A stretch of DNA of 64,000 nucleotides from Osmia lignaria lignaria (taxonomy: Eukaryota; Arthropoda; Insecta; Hymenoptera; Megachilidae), in contig NC_135041.1 of assembly GCF_051020975.1 (NCBI RefSeq), forward strand, positions 11,048,256 through 11,112,255. Reading direction: 5' to 3'. A program made the translations under genes and the position numbers. The stretch's first letter is position 1. The number at the start of each line of letters is the position of its first letter. Below the pieces are notes generated by a model that saw nothing but the letters and a program-made list of their open reading frames with translations, was not told where the DNA came from and did no database searches. Shown here in pieces: positions 50,140 through 62,600 of this stretch.

Positions 50140-51355
50140 AACTGTATCATTATTTCTATGGTACATTTATTAATTATGCAGCAAATAATACGAGCGAATT
50201 GGCTGCGAAATTTATGCTTTTTTTTTCTATTTAATTTCTGTTATATTTTTTTCAGGAACTATGCCTTTGAGATTCTGAAGTGTATCACATTGCAAATACA
50301 ATTTTACGGAAAGAAAATTAATAATAATGAATACATGGTCAGTATTGTTTAATTATGCACTTACTCACACATCTAGCTATCGTAGGATACATGTGTCATT
50401 TAGGTATTTGCGAAAGGTAACGTAGTATAGCATGCCGTTAGTTGTATGCAATAACTGAGGTGGCGTTTGAATCAGTTTCTAACAAGGGCTGTTTTACCGA
50501 TGCGGAATTCGGAGTTCGGTCTCAACGCTTGCATCGCCATGTTAGATTTTCTACATTTGTATTTTACAACTGGATTATTGGTACCCCTTAGTTAACAGTC
50601 GGATTGGTACCCCTACAGTCGATCTTTCCTGCTGTTCAACTAACTATATATAATTTGCCATATTTTTGATATGTTAGAAATGTATTAATTTTGAATAGCA
50701 ATTATTCTGTTAATCTTTTTATAAATATTACATTGAATTAGAGTAAACTTAAATAAAATTCTTATCAGTGGTATAATTTCAATTTCGAAAATTATTTTTA
50801 TAACCTGTAATGGTTTTAAACAAATTACCGAGATTGTTTATTTATTACTTATTATAAGTAAATGTTGTATCTACATTACATATGTACATACGTATGTTTG
50901 AAGGAGGTAGATATTCCTTATACATCATATTTAAAAACAAAGTGTATGTTGTAATGCTTAAAACATAAATCTTGGTATTTACCAAGAAAAAAATATTTTT
51001 ATGTACAATGTAAGTAATATAGTAGCTCATAACGTGACTTTTTAATTATGAATGTCTTTACTGTTCATTGTTATTATATTTAATTTATTTGTGATTATTT
51101 AATTATTAGAAGATTTCTTTAACTTTATCTATATAGTGTATTTTCTTAGACTTTATCTTAAAACGTTCATAAAACTTTTTTTTTTAAAGATTTTTTTAGA
51201 TATATCTGTCTTTATTCGCAGGTGTAGTATGCTTCTAAAAGTTACATAGGTGTAACTCTCCTCACTAGAAACATATTTTATATATTTTACAATTAACAGT
51301 GTATATACGTGTATATATTATAAAAATAAAACCAAAGGGATTATAATAATCCAAA
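50140..51355 (+). other. Intergenic region upstream of the dsRBD gene
   Basis: No open frame of interest. A GC-richer patch at about 50450-50640 includes two direct repeats of GGATTNTTGGTACCCCT-like sequence separated by TAGTTAACAGT, and is the likeliest promoter or first-exon area. The rest is AT-rich. Confidence 0.35.
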
Positions 51356-52408
51356 ATGAATAAAACACCTGTATCTATTTTACAAGAAATGATGGTGAAG
51401 AAGCACACAGTGCCTAACTATGAACTTATTCACGATGGTGGAGGTACTCATATGAATACTTTTACATACCAAGTAACATGTGATGGTTTAAGTGCAACTG
51501 GTACAGGACGTTCTAAAAAGGATGCAAAACATGAAGCTGCAAAAGCAATGTTAGAAACTATTGCAGCACATAGAGGTTATCCACAGTTACCAGCATCACC
51601 TGCACAATCACCTGTTAGAACACCTTTACCTCAGCCAGTTCCTGAAGTACCTCGAATTCCACCAAATGTACCATTTGTTAATGCTATTGGTGCTTTACAG
51701 GTAAATCTCAATTGTTGTTTTCTAATTTTGGAATCTCACCTCTATATATTTTAGGATTTATGCGTAGAAAATAATTTACAAGAGCCCCAATACACACAAA
51801 TTAGTGATGTTGGACCTCCACATGCAAAAATTTTTACTATCCAATGTGGAGTATCAACTTTTAAAGAAGTAGGGGTTGCAAGAACAAAAAAGCAAGCCAA
51901 ACAAGAAGCTGCTAAAAAGATGCTGGAGAAAATAAGTGATTTAGTGTCCTCTATAGAGGATGATATAAATGATACAACAAACGAAGTTAAGAGTAATGCT
52001 CTTGCAAAAGCTGATTATCTTTTATTGTCAAGGTTACCTTCAAGTAAAAAAGTAAATTTAGGTATTAAGATAGCAGAATATCATACGAAACTAAAAAGTA
52101 GTTTCACTAGTACTGTATGTGATGATCTAATTCAAACATTAGAATCGTTGATTCCCGAAGATTATAATGATGTTTCTGAAGAATTTGTAGAAGATTTATT
52201 AAGCAAATTTTCAGATTTTTTGTTAACTTTAAATTTACAAATTGAAGTTAAAATTATGAAGTCTAATGTACCAGATAAACATGTTGTAATTATGAAGATA
52301 GATAGTTCACCTCCGATTAGCCAAGTTTCATGTGAAAATACAATGACACAAGCTAGGTTTACTGCAATACAAGAATTAATTAATATAATGATATTTTTCT
52401 TGAAGTAA
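51356..52408 (+). CDS. Three-dsRBD protein, R2D2/Loquacious/TRBP/PACT family (332 aa)
   Basis: Two exons, 51356-51700 and 51755-52408, with a 54-bp intron (donor GTAAAT, acceptor TTTTAG). dsRBD1 (aa about 5-75) has TPVSILQE and the canonical KKxAK helix in GRSKKDAKHEAAKAMLE. A proline-rich linker follows (about 76-103). dsRBD2 (about 104-180) has AIGALQDLC and TKKQAKQEAAKKMLEK. The C-terminal segment (about 220-332) fits a degenerate third dsRBD without the KKxAK helix; in this family that domain binds Dicer or dimerises. Such proteins partner Dicer to load siRNA or miRNA into Argonaute. Simple gene structure and the divergent third domain lean toward R2D2, but a Loquacious or PACT-like paralogue is not excluded. 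ATG context CCAAAATGA is favourable. Confidence 0.9.
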
Positions 52409-53684
52409 TAGCTTATGGAAAAAAGAATGTTACAATGAATCTGTGAATTATGCCTTTTATATTTTTAACACGTTGAATGCCGTGAAGGTCACCGATGATC
52501 AGTACTCAACTTGCCAATAATATAATGTGCGTCATTAGTGACCAACGATTCCGATATTATTGAAAGCACCTGAATCAAATAAATGGTAATATGCGAACAA
52601 TTTTTAATATTATGTTAACCTTATGATAATGATGTAAAATAATTAATACATCATTAGTGTTTAAATAATTTTATTTTTAATTATCAATATAATCTTCACA
52701 GGGGTTATCAATATAATCTTCACAAAATGTAACTTTTTTAATCAAACGATATCTTATGTTGCGGGGGTCACCGGTAACCTTCAGCAAAATGAATGCGTAA
52801 AGTGCGATAATACAATTCGACTGAATCGTTTAATATTTAATATAAATATTAATATTTATCATATCTTATCGCAATAATCGTATAATTATTCAATGTGTTA
52901 AATATAACTGGTAGAAACGATGAGATTTGTTGTTATCCAAAATTTCTTATTTTAATTCATTTTCTAACAAAGGTATTGCAGCTACCAAAATTACAAATAG
53001 TAAGTTAAGAATATGTTTTGTTATGAGTGATAACAATCCATATAAGTTATTAAAAGTTAAGTTCTCAATCGTAAATACGATATCAAAAAAGTATTTATTT
53101 TTTACTTTTTAGTTTAGAATTTCGTTCGTGATACAGTTTGTATTTCTTTTACAGAATTCAAAACGATTTTGACAGAGAAAACCACGGAGCGCGTGTAACA
53201 AAATAATCATAATGTTTTTCGAAGTTGTTAATTATTTTTTTTTATATCAATTTATATCTGTTATATTTAAATATTTTGTTTGCCCGTTTACCTACATTAT
53301 TAATTAATATGATCTCGTGAAAGTTTTATTTTTGTTTTCGATGATTATAAATCACAATGTTTTTTTTTCTATTTTCTTTTTTTTTTTTACGACGTAGAGT
53401 GTAGATTTTACATGCACATATTAATTAGACTTTCTTATTCTAATGTATTGCAAAAGTAAAATTGCAATTTTAACGAAGACACGAATTTAGTTTCATAGGA
53501 AATTCGTATTTTTAATTATTTGATTCACAATTTGATACAATAAGCAACTTGATATTCTATTTTGCAAATCTATGAGATATTTTTTATTCTTTATAAGAAA
53601 TAAAGACTTGACATGTTTATATGAATTATTTTTTATGTTGTGCTTTGTCCAGTGTTTGACGATTTCGCTTATGAAACATTCTGT
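52409..53684. other. Spacer between two convergent genes
   Basis: No gene is seen. Two related short patches contain GGTCACCG (near 52488 and 52767) close to a GTGACC-type sequence. The remainder is AT-rich with long T-runs near 53360-53390. Confidence 0.5.
52578..52583 (+). terminator. Candidate poly(A) signal of the dsRBD gene
   Basis: AATAAA about 170 nt after the stop codon, the first canonical signal downstream. Confidence 0.5.
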
Positions 53685-53690
53685 TTTATT
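53685..53690 (-). terminator. AATAAA immediately after the dynein stop codon
   Basis: On the minus strand the stop TAG (53693-53691) is followed directly by AATAAA (53690-53685), so the 3' UTR could be very short. More TTTATT occurrences follow near 53582. Confidence 0.4.
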
Positions 53691-56600
53691 CTATTTTATA
53701 TCACACAAAAGAGCTACACCTCGTAATGTCCAGTGCCGAGGATTGTGGTCAGTTTCGAAATCAATTGATCCTATGTATTTAGAATCTGTCCTCTGTGGTT
53801 TCCTGTATATAGGACATTCGTAAAGCTTTGGATCCTTGCCTGCCGTTGTGTTTATCGCGTAAATGTAAATTACTGGCATTTGCTCGTACAGAACCTTCGG
53901 TTTGCTTTCTACCAATTTGCTCGTTTTGCGATCGAGTGAGGCACCTTCTAAGAATAGCCCATGAACGTAAACTCCTTCCTGAGGTTGATTCTTTATCTCC
54001 TCCTTACTGAATCTTGTAATTAAATTTTGCAGGACGACAGAGTCAAGGGCCCACCCTTTGTGTGCTCTAGTTACCTCCTGTGTGGGAAATGTAGAGATCA
54101 GTCAAAGATTTGTACTAAATTATATAGTAAGCAAGTTGATAATTAATATTCAAATCAAAATAAGATTTATGTTGTATATTTATGTTACATATGGGAACAA
54201 TTATTAATGTTAATTATAATAACTATTAATACAGTAGGCAGTTAAATGTTGTATAAAAGAAGCTCATTATATTACCACTACTAACAAAGGATGACTCCGA
54301 ACTCGAAAATTCAAAAAATTATAAAACTTTGTGAATATGTAGGGGATTTCCTCATGATTCAAACGCAATTTTCATTTGCTCTCCGTTTTCAGTCTAAGGG
54401 GGTGAAAATCTCCCCTAAAATTTCGGTTCGTTTTTTTTTTCCTTTGAAACCGTTAGAGATATCGAAAAACTTAATAAGCAAAAGTCTTTCGATGCTGAAG
54501 TAAAGAATTATTTAAACGATTATAAGAAGTTACGAATAAAAATGTTTAAAAACGGTTTCAGAGAAAAAGAAAAAAAACGAACCGAAATTTTAAGGGCGAT
54601 ATTCCCAAAGTTCCATAATTTTTTGAATTTCCAGGATCATTCCTTGTAAGAATTTATAGCTCCACCTGCGATAATATAATGAGAGTCTATAAATCAATCA
54701 ACTAACTTGTCGCATCGCGGTTAAGAATCCTTGAGGATTAAAGAAACCGGTCATCCAAAATACTTTAGGCCGGCCATGAATGCACCACTGTCGGAACTGA
54801 TAGTCCCGTTCCAACAGTTCTGTATACCAGAATCCAAGTGTCGCCGATTCCCAAGATATTTTCAGCCATTTCTCTGGAATACGAGCATCGTACATTGCAT
54901 CCAGTGATTTGCGCAAACCTTGACTCATCACGATGGTACCCTCGATAGCTAGCTTTAAATCTGTCAATGTAGTGCGTACCTCTTTGATGACTCGGGTGAT
55001 CCTAAAGAGATATTATCAATAACCAAAAATTTATTGTCAATAACAGAAGGAAAACTGTACCTGTCGATTTCTTGACGTAAAAATATGTTCATAGGTAGCA
55101 GTGCTCCCATTCGTTGAAGTGCCTCTTTCACTTCAAACGAATTGTACTGTTTCGGTAATTTCTCAAGCATATCACTCGCGAGTTTGTATACCACGTTTTC
55201 TCTGGTCTCACCACCTTGTGCGCCACCCTCCTTCGGTTGCACGCTCAAAATCGTGTCAAGTATTCCTTTAGCCGTATTTATTTGATAAGTGATGTCTGCG
55301 TTCGGGTGCAGGCCGAACACTTCCGGGGTATCCGTGGCGGGTAGAGAATCAATGTAATCCAAGTATCCCTGAAGATTCTTCGTCTGAGGTACCTTGTATC
55401 CGCGGTAAAATTCGAAGCCAGATCGTAACAACACGTCGCAAAACCAAACGTGTGTAAACGTAGTTAGCAATCGTTTGTCGAAGTCGTCGGTAACTCTACC
55501 ACCGTATTGCACCTGCATCCGTGTACGAATATATGTATCAAATATTGAGAGGTGTTTATCGGAGAATTAATCATTTTCAGACCTCTCCAAGCATGTAGCA
55601 AACAGTCGGCCAAGACACTCCTCTTTTCGGATCCATGTCGTCCAAATGGTTCTGTATAAATTGGACGGAAGCAGCAAAGTCGGCTTGATTAAATTCATAC
55701 GGTATGTTCCAACCAAGCGGGCCAAATTTCCTGCGTTCTTGCACCACTGTGTGCAGAAATGCAACGGCATATAACAAAGGCGGCCATTGTGACTGTGTGC
55801 TGTAATCCAGTGTGTCCTGTGTTACACCTTGATAGGTCCTCTTCAAGCTGGCTCTGATACCTTGAGGGGGTTCGTTCGTAAATTTGATGGCCATCTAAAA
55901 ATTGATTATTCATTTAGAAAATAACAGAAATTAATAGTGATTGTAAATATCGGGAAGTACCTGCAATAGGCCAATGGGAAATTGAGGATGTACTTCGGTG
56001 GTCATCCAGAGTCTGAACGCCTCGTGGACGGTTTCCGTTTCAACAAGGGCGTCCATGACTTCCGTACAAAAGGGAAGAGACAAGTGAATGTTTTGCAGCA
56101 GTACCCAGCTGCCGGTGTTCATAGCATCTGAGATTAATCGTCGAGCATGAAATTCTTGTCCTTGACCCATAGACACTGATTTCAATTCTGTAATATAAAC
56201 GCAGTTTTTATTCAATTCTTTTTCAGATTATGGAGGCCTTAGCCCTATAAGAAATAATTTTGATTCTATGTGCTTACGAATAGATTTCTGCTTTGCTAGT
56301 ATTGTTATCTGTGGGCTGGGGTCAGATCCGATCGACAGTATGCATATAAGCGGAGTCCTAACTTCAGATTCCAACCAAGTAGCCTCCAAGTCCAAAATCT
56401 TAGCCTCTCCATACTCCTTTCCTAAAGATTCGATCACATACTTCCTTGCTTGAGACAAGGTCCTGTCAGGACTCCAGGATCTGATCAAAAGTAATTTTCT
56501 AAACACGTCCAGCTTCTTCTGATAGCCACACGGTAGCTCTTCTTCCTCTGGTTTCTCTTTCTCGTACCACACTCGCCATTCCTTCTCGTTATATTCAATT

Positions 56601-59600
56601 TTCATTAAGATATCCGAGAAAGTTTCCAATTTGCTGATCTCGACTAGGTTCAACCAAGTTATATCCAGGATCCATCTGAACGGTTTCTGAACGACCGCGT
56701 TCAGATCCAGAGATGCTCCTCCTTTTATGAAAGCATTGAACTCTGCGTGGGTGATCGCGCCTCGATGACAGTCGATCTTCATCGCCAACATCAGCGTGAA
56801 CAATGACTTGTGTCGTTCGTACAGACTTCGCAAAGTGAAGGCCCATACTTCATAGGTCAGATGACGAAGGATTATGTTTATTCGTTCGCTAGTGATGGGA
56901 CTCTTGGTAGACTTGGTGATGGAGTTGTCGAATATGGTCAGGAACTGTCTCAACGAGTTCTGGTACATCACGTTGACGTTACTCATTTCTACGATCAGAA
57001 AATACAAGATAGACCCCCTCGAAGCGACTGCACGAAATTCCTCTCGTGCTAAGGTGATCTTCTTCTCTGTCAAAGCAGACACTTTTAGCTTCTCGTTAAC
57101 CGATTCTGCTGTCACTTTAGTTTCTCTGAGTACGTTAATAAGCGCTTCATCGTCCACCAGAGAACCTTCGGAAGATGTAAGTCGATGGAGAAGAGTACTT
57201 TCGAGTTCCTTCATTGATCGTTGGTTCGTCATGACGGATTCGAAGAGAGCCACCCTTTCTGCCTCTAAATCTGCCTTCTCCATAAGTATAACTCTACCTA
57301 ACAGCTGATCTTCAAGACCTAACATCGTGACAGTGAAGTCTATTATCGACGTCTTGGCTGAGATCTCTGGACTGTATGCTGGATTTGGTAATTTCGTGGT
57401 AACGTATAACATGAAGCCTGGCATCACATCGCATTCTTTGTCTCCAACAATGACTTTTTCAATAGAACCAGACTTGATGAAGTTCTTCTCGAGTACATTA
57501 TCTAGAACTGGGTCTAGCTCTTCAGCGATGTCCTCGATCAACAATGGTCTACCTAACGAAAGACTGTCTTCAAGGTGGGTTCTGAAGTACTTGTGATTCA
57601 AAGAGGTTATCTGTAACTCATTCATGCACTCCTTGTTCTTGATCCACATCTTCCCTTGGTTTTGAGGATCCACCAACAGAGGATAGGAAGAGGATTTAGT
57701 TACGATCAGAGCATTCTGCACGGACAGCTCGTCGTTTGGTAATCCCTGAAGAGTCCATTCGGACATGGTCGCACTATCTACGAGCATGTTCGTGATATTT
57801 AGGTTTGTGGTGAAAGGAATAGCTTTGGTCGCTAGAATCTTCATCCACGAAGTCACCAAACTAGCTCTGTACTGTTGGTTGTACGGTCCACAGTAGGATA
57901 AGAAGCCAGTAGCCAGAAGAACGTCACCAACCAGTCGTCCTAACTGAACCTTGAACTCGCTGCTTTGTTCGGTCCAACGTATCTTCTCGCCTCCCAATCC
58001 ATTGATCAACGCGGTTGCAGCAGTCATTTTTCGAATACAGACATTGGCAGCTTCAGTCAGCCTCTGTTTCTCCGACACAGCGGAGTCGTATTGCTCTTTG
58101 ACCGCTTGCAGAGCCATTTCTCTTTCAGACAGTTCTCTCTCAGCGTTTGCCAGGTCCTCCATTGCTACCTTGAGCCTTGCTTCCTGTAGAGCCAAATTAG
58201 CCTTCAGCGGAAGTACCTCTTTGTTGACCGAATGGAAGAAAGCCATGGCCTTCGTCCAGGACAACAAACCTGCCACGTCGCCGCAAACTCGCCTGGCAGT
58301 CTCCATATTGTAATCCTCCATCTTGAAGTAAGGCTGCAGCAATTCGACCATCTCGTTATTGATTATGTCCTTTGGATAGTTTTGCAGCTGAAGCAGGAAC
58401 GTCGTGCTGGCCATCATCTTCAATGATTCCGACCATGAAGGTTTTGGGCATGGAGCAGCAGTGTCCGGGACAACTGGGCCAATTTTTCTTTGAAACAAAA
58501 TTAACACGCAGTCCATGATCCTCATTATAAGATGAGGCGGTCTGCCTAACTTCCTTACGGTGGCTATGTGAGCAGGTTTGATGGTGTTCAGAGCAGCCTC
58601 TGCCTCTTCCAGTGCTGGCTTAGCAGCCTCTAACTTTTGTTCGGCAAGTGCTTTCTCCTCGGCTATGCAGGCTACTAATTGTTCAGCTTTCTCCTTCACT
58701 TTTTGCACTTGGTTCTTGAACGCTTCTGCTTGCATAGCTCTCTCAGTTACTTCCTGGAGGACGGTTTCAGCTTTTTCGGATGCTTGGACCAAGTCCTTCT
58801 CCATCACAGCAAGATCTCTTTTCAAAATTTCCACCGATATCGAAGCTTCTTCCAGTTTCGCTAAACCTGTGTCCATTCTCTTCGCTCCTTCCCCAAGTTC
58901 GTGCTGTTTGCTTTGGTAAATGTTCTTGTAACCACCGATGAAGTTCAAGTAGGACTTAGGTGTGACGTGGGTGGCACGTCGGAACCTCTGGAAGTACTCT
59001 GCGGATGTGAGAGAAACGATATCTTGTATGGAACCCAGGGCATGCACCAATTCATCTTTCACTTCGCTGGTGCACGCGATGCTGAAGTCGTGTAAGAAGT
59101 GTTTAGCAACTAATATCAACGCGTCTTTCGGCCATGGTTGGAACCAGTCGATGGTACATCCGGAGATAAGTGCCGGGAAACGTTGAGCACGATTTCGGAA
59201 TTTTTCACCGACTGGAGAAAAACAGAATACTACGTGAAGATTTTGACACGTTCTTTGAAGAAAGAAGTCCATTACTAGCTCATTATTGATTGATCTTTTT
59301 GGATTCTCGCGTCTTAAGATAGGCGTTAGCTCTAAAATAATTTCTTGTTGTTCATCGCGAGTGAATAAATTGCTGATCACTCCGGAACTTAGAATATTGT
59401 TTAAATATTCCAAGAAACCTTCTTCTTTAATGTCCAGATCGGTGAATATGAAGGTGGTTCCCTTTCCCTGAGCTCCGCAAGTTCGGTATAAATATCGCAG
59501 ATCTTCTAAGAAATTTGCTACATTGTAAGACCTTGTCAAAGTTATTTGGAACGTTTTGTAGCCTGCGATGAAGGACGATAATTTTGTAAGGCTTTGTTTC

Positions 59601-62600
59601 CCGGAACCACCAACACCTACCAGCATCACGTTTCCTTTTGGATGTCTAATGACTCTGGATATTTTGACCAAGTGTAACATGGCATCAGGAAAGAAGACTA
59701 AATCCATTCCAGAACCTCTTTGCATCTCGTTGAATTGTGAGAGGAACATTTCTAATCTGTCTCTAAGGACCTGGTCGTCGTAGACTGGTTCGTACACTTT
59801 TGGTAACTCAACATCTGCATCTTCACCCTCTTCACCAGTCGGTTCTGGAGCATCTCTGAAAATAATAAGAAGTTGATGGATTTTGATAATGAACATATCT
59901 GTGGATTGAGTTTAGAGTTTTAGAAGTCTTAGGATTTTCGGTTTTTAGGGTTCCCGAGTTTCGGCGTTCCTAACTTCTGGAGCCCTCCTTCAGTTCTAGA
60001 GTCCCCCTTCAGTTCTAGAGCTCTAGAGTTCCCTGGTTCTAGAGTTCTGGGATTCTAAAATTCTAAGGTCCTACCGTTCTAAAAGTTTAGAATTCCAGAG
60101 TTTTTAAGTATTGGAGTACAGAATTTCATAGTTTAAAGTTTCAAAGTCCCAAAGTTCTCAAATTCTAAAGTTTCAAACTTCCAAAGCTTCAAAATTCGAA
60201 GTTCAATTACCTCATGAAGTCTACAAACGCAGGATCCTGGTCTAACATATCTACATATTTCTCTCCCAGCATCTCGTTCACAACCCTCACTAATTCTCCT
60301 TCAAACCAGTCCTTATCCGTTTGTATGGTGAATCTATCACTGAATACACGACTGCATTCGTGTTTCCACAGCAGCATTAGAACATTTTCCTTATCGATCA
60401 CCGTAGACAGTGTACCGACCATCCCCTGCCAAATTCTTGACAAATCACGTAGATTGAATACATAATGAAACTTTGCTGGCGTAGGCAGTAGGTGACTCCT
60501 GGTTCTTTCCCAAAGTATCCTCGTCAAAGGGACCATTTTCTTAACAAGATTTCTAACATCCACTGAGAATCCTCTCTTATTATTATAATGACCTTCGCCA
60601 AGCACGCTAAAGATCCGATCTATCGATGCTTTATCAGGCAGCGTACAATTGAAAATACAAAATTGTCTCTTCAATCTCGATGGAATATCGTTTCTACCTC
60701 CTCCAGGTTGACACATGGCAGCCAGATACGTCATATCCACGATATTAGTGAAGTCTCCGGGTTTTTCAAGCGAATAAAACCCTTTCATATCCATCGTCTG
60801 ACGGACGATTTCATTAGTGACTTGATCGCCCCACTCATTTATCTGTGGCAGATTAATATCATCAACGAAGACCATCATCTTCTTACCACCTGGTGGTCCA
60901 AACGTGTTACCCAAACGCTTCTCCACATAACTTTCAATAGTTTTCTGAAACTGAAACGGACTAGTGGCGGAGCTAAAGTTAAAAGAGCGACTCAGAGTGG
61001 TTTCCGGATTAGCTTTCTTCATGTATGATTTCATCATCACCGTTTTAGCAGAGCCTTGCTCACCTATCAATAGAACAGCTTTGTCTTGTCTGCCGATTAG
61101 ATCAATCAGATATTGTATCCTCACGTTATCAGGAATTGGGACCAGCACGTTGCTGTAATCAGGTGTCGAATATTCTGGATAAACGTAATTAGTCACCATG
61201 CTCGTCCATGTGTCCCATTTACCTTTCTCGGTTACATAGAAATCAAATAACTTTGCTTCAGGATTGTTCTCCGTGTTTGGTAAATCCAGATTATCGAAGT
61301 TCTCACGAAGATACTGATCGTACTTTGCTCTGTCCGAGGTCTCTAACAACGCTCCTATACCCCATATTTGGGTGAACACGTAGAAACGCTGTAAATGTTC
61401 CATCGTCATCGGTTGTCGTTTCTCTTCCTCCATTTCTTCGTCTTCTTCTTCTTCTATGGATGTTTCGAGAGGGACAAGGCCTTCGAGAAGGCACAACATC
61501 TGTTTCACTATGTTGCATTGTAAGACGTCTATTGTTAACGTTAAAACTTGAGTACTCCATGAATAAATCTGTAACCATGATGATTTTGTAGTTATTAATT
61601 CTGAGTCGTCGAAGCACGTAAGAGGTCTGCTTGTGATTTTTAAAGTTAAATAAATTTGCAATTTTAATCTGGCGAGTCTTAGGCGGGTCTGACACGTCCG
61701 GGTACAATCGTGTGCTTTTATTTATTAAAATGTTGCGGAAGGGTTTATATTTTACCTGTGCAAAGGAGTCTGCGAAGCACTGACCAAACACCTCTTGTTC
61801 CAAAGTGCTTCGAGTTTTTAACCAAGCAGTCACTACAGGGTTCCAATCCAACCCTGAAGAACTCATATACACCATCCCGTTACGAGATACAGTGGCAGGA
61901 CTCGCATTGTCGATGTTATGCGGTTCGAAAATGATTTTGCAGGTTGCAGCCATCGGTAAACGATCACCATTCGCTAGAGTCAACGTTTTATTATCGTCTA
62001 ATACGGAATTCAAGTTCTCGATCCAAATACTGTCGACCGGACCATCGAGAACTAACCACACGTGTTCTCCTTCTTTCAATTTTAACGTCTTACGCCATAG
62101 AGCAGAGAATATTCCATCTGTCCAATCATTTGTCGCTACATCTAGTCGACCGAACATTTGGGCTGCTGTTATGCTCTTTGGATTCATTCTCATTTCTCTG
62201 TAAAGGGATCTCTCTGTTAATCATTATTTAACGAAAATAGCTTTAATAAGAAAGAAGTTTTCACTCTTCAAATATTTCATTGTTATTTTAAGGGAAAATT
62301 TATTTCTGTGTTTTTTAATTAAAATTTAAATTATTATGTAATAGCGAGAAAATTTTATTTGTTAATATCAATTTGAAAAAAGTACTTTTGTGTCTGCTAA
62401 TTCTAAAAGTAGTTAATTACCTGTGAAAATTACCACACTGTGTTAAAGCCTTCATTAAAATGTGTATACATGTTGTTTTTCCAGCTCCAGTCGGACCCAG
62501 GGTCATTATTCCATGCCTTACTCTCTGTGTCTCGTATAATTGTATTAATTTCAGTACCCATGGTGGATGGTATATCAAGCCAGCTTCTTCCACTTGTTGA

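Noticed and set aside
57951..58919. Plus-strand frames opposite the dynein long exon
   Set aside because: Antisense to a strongly supported dynein coding exon.
61569..61755. Continuous coding across 61569-61755 in the dynein gene
   Set aside because: The two frames overlap by chance. Family sequence and a clean donor (61755) and acceptor (61569) define a 187-bp intron.
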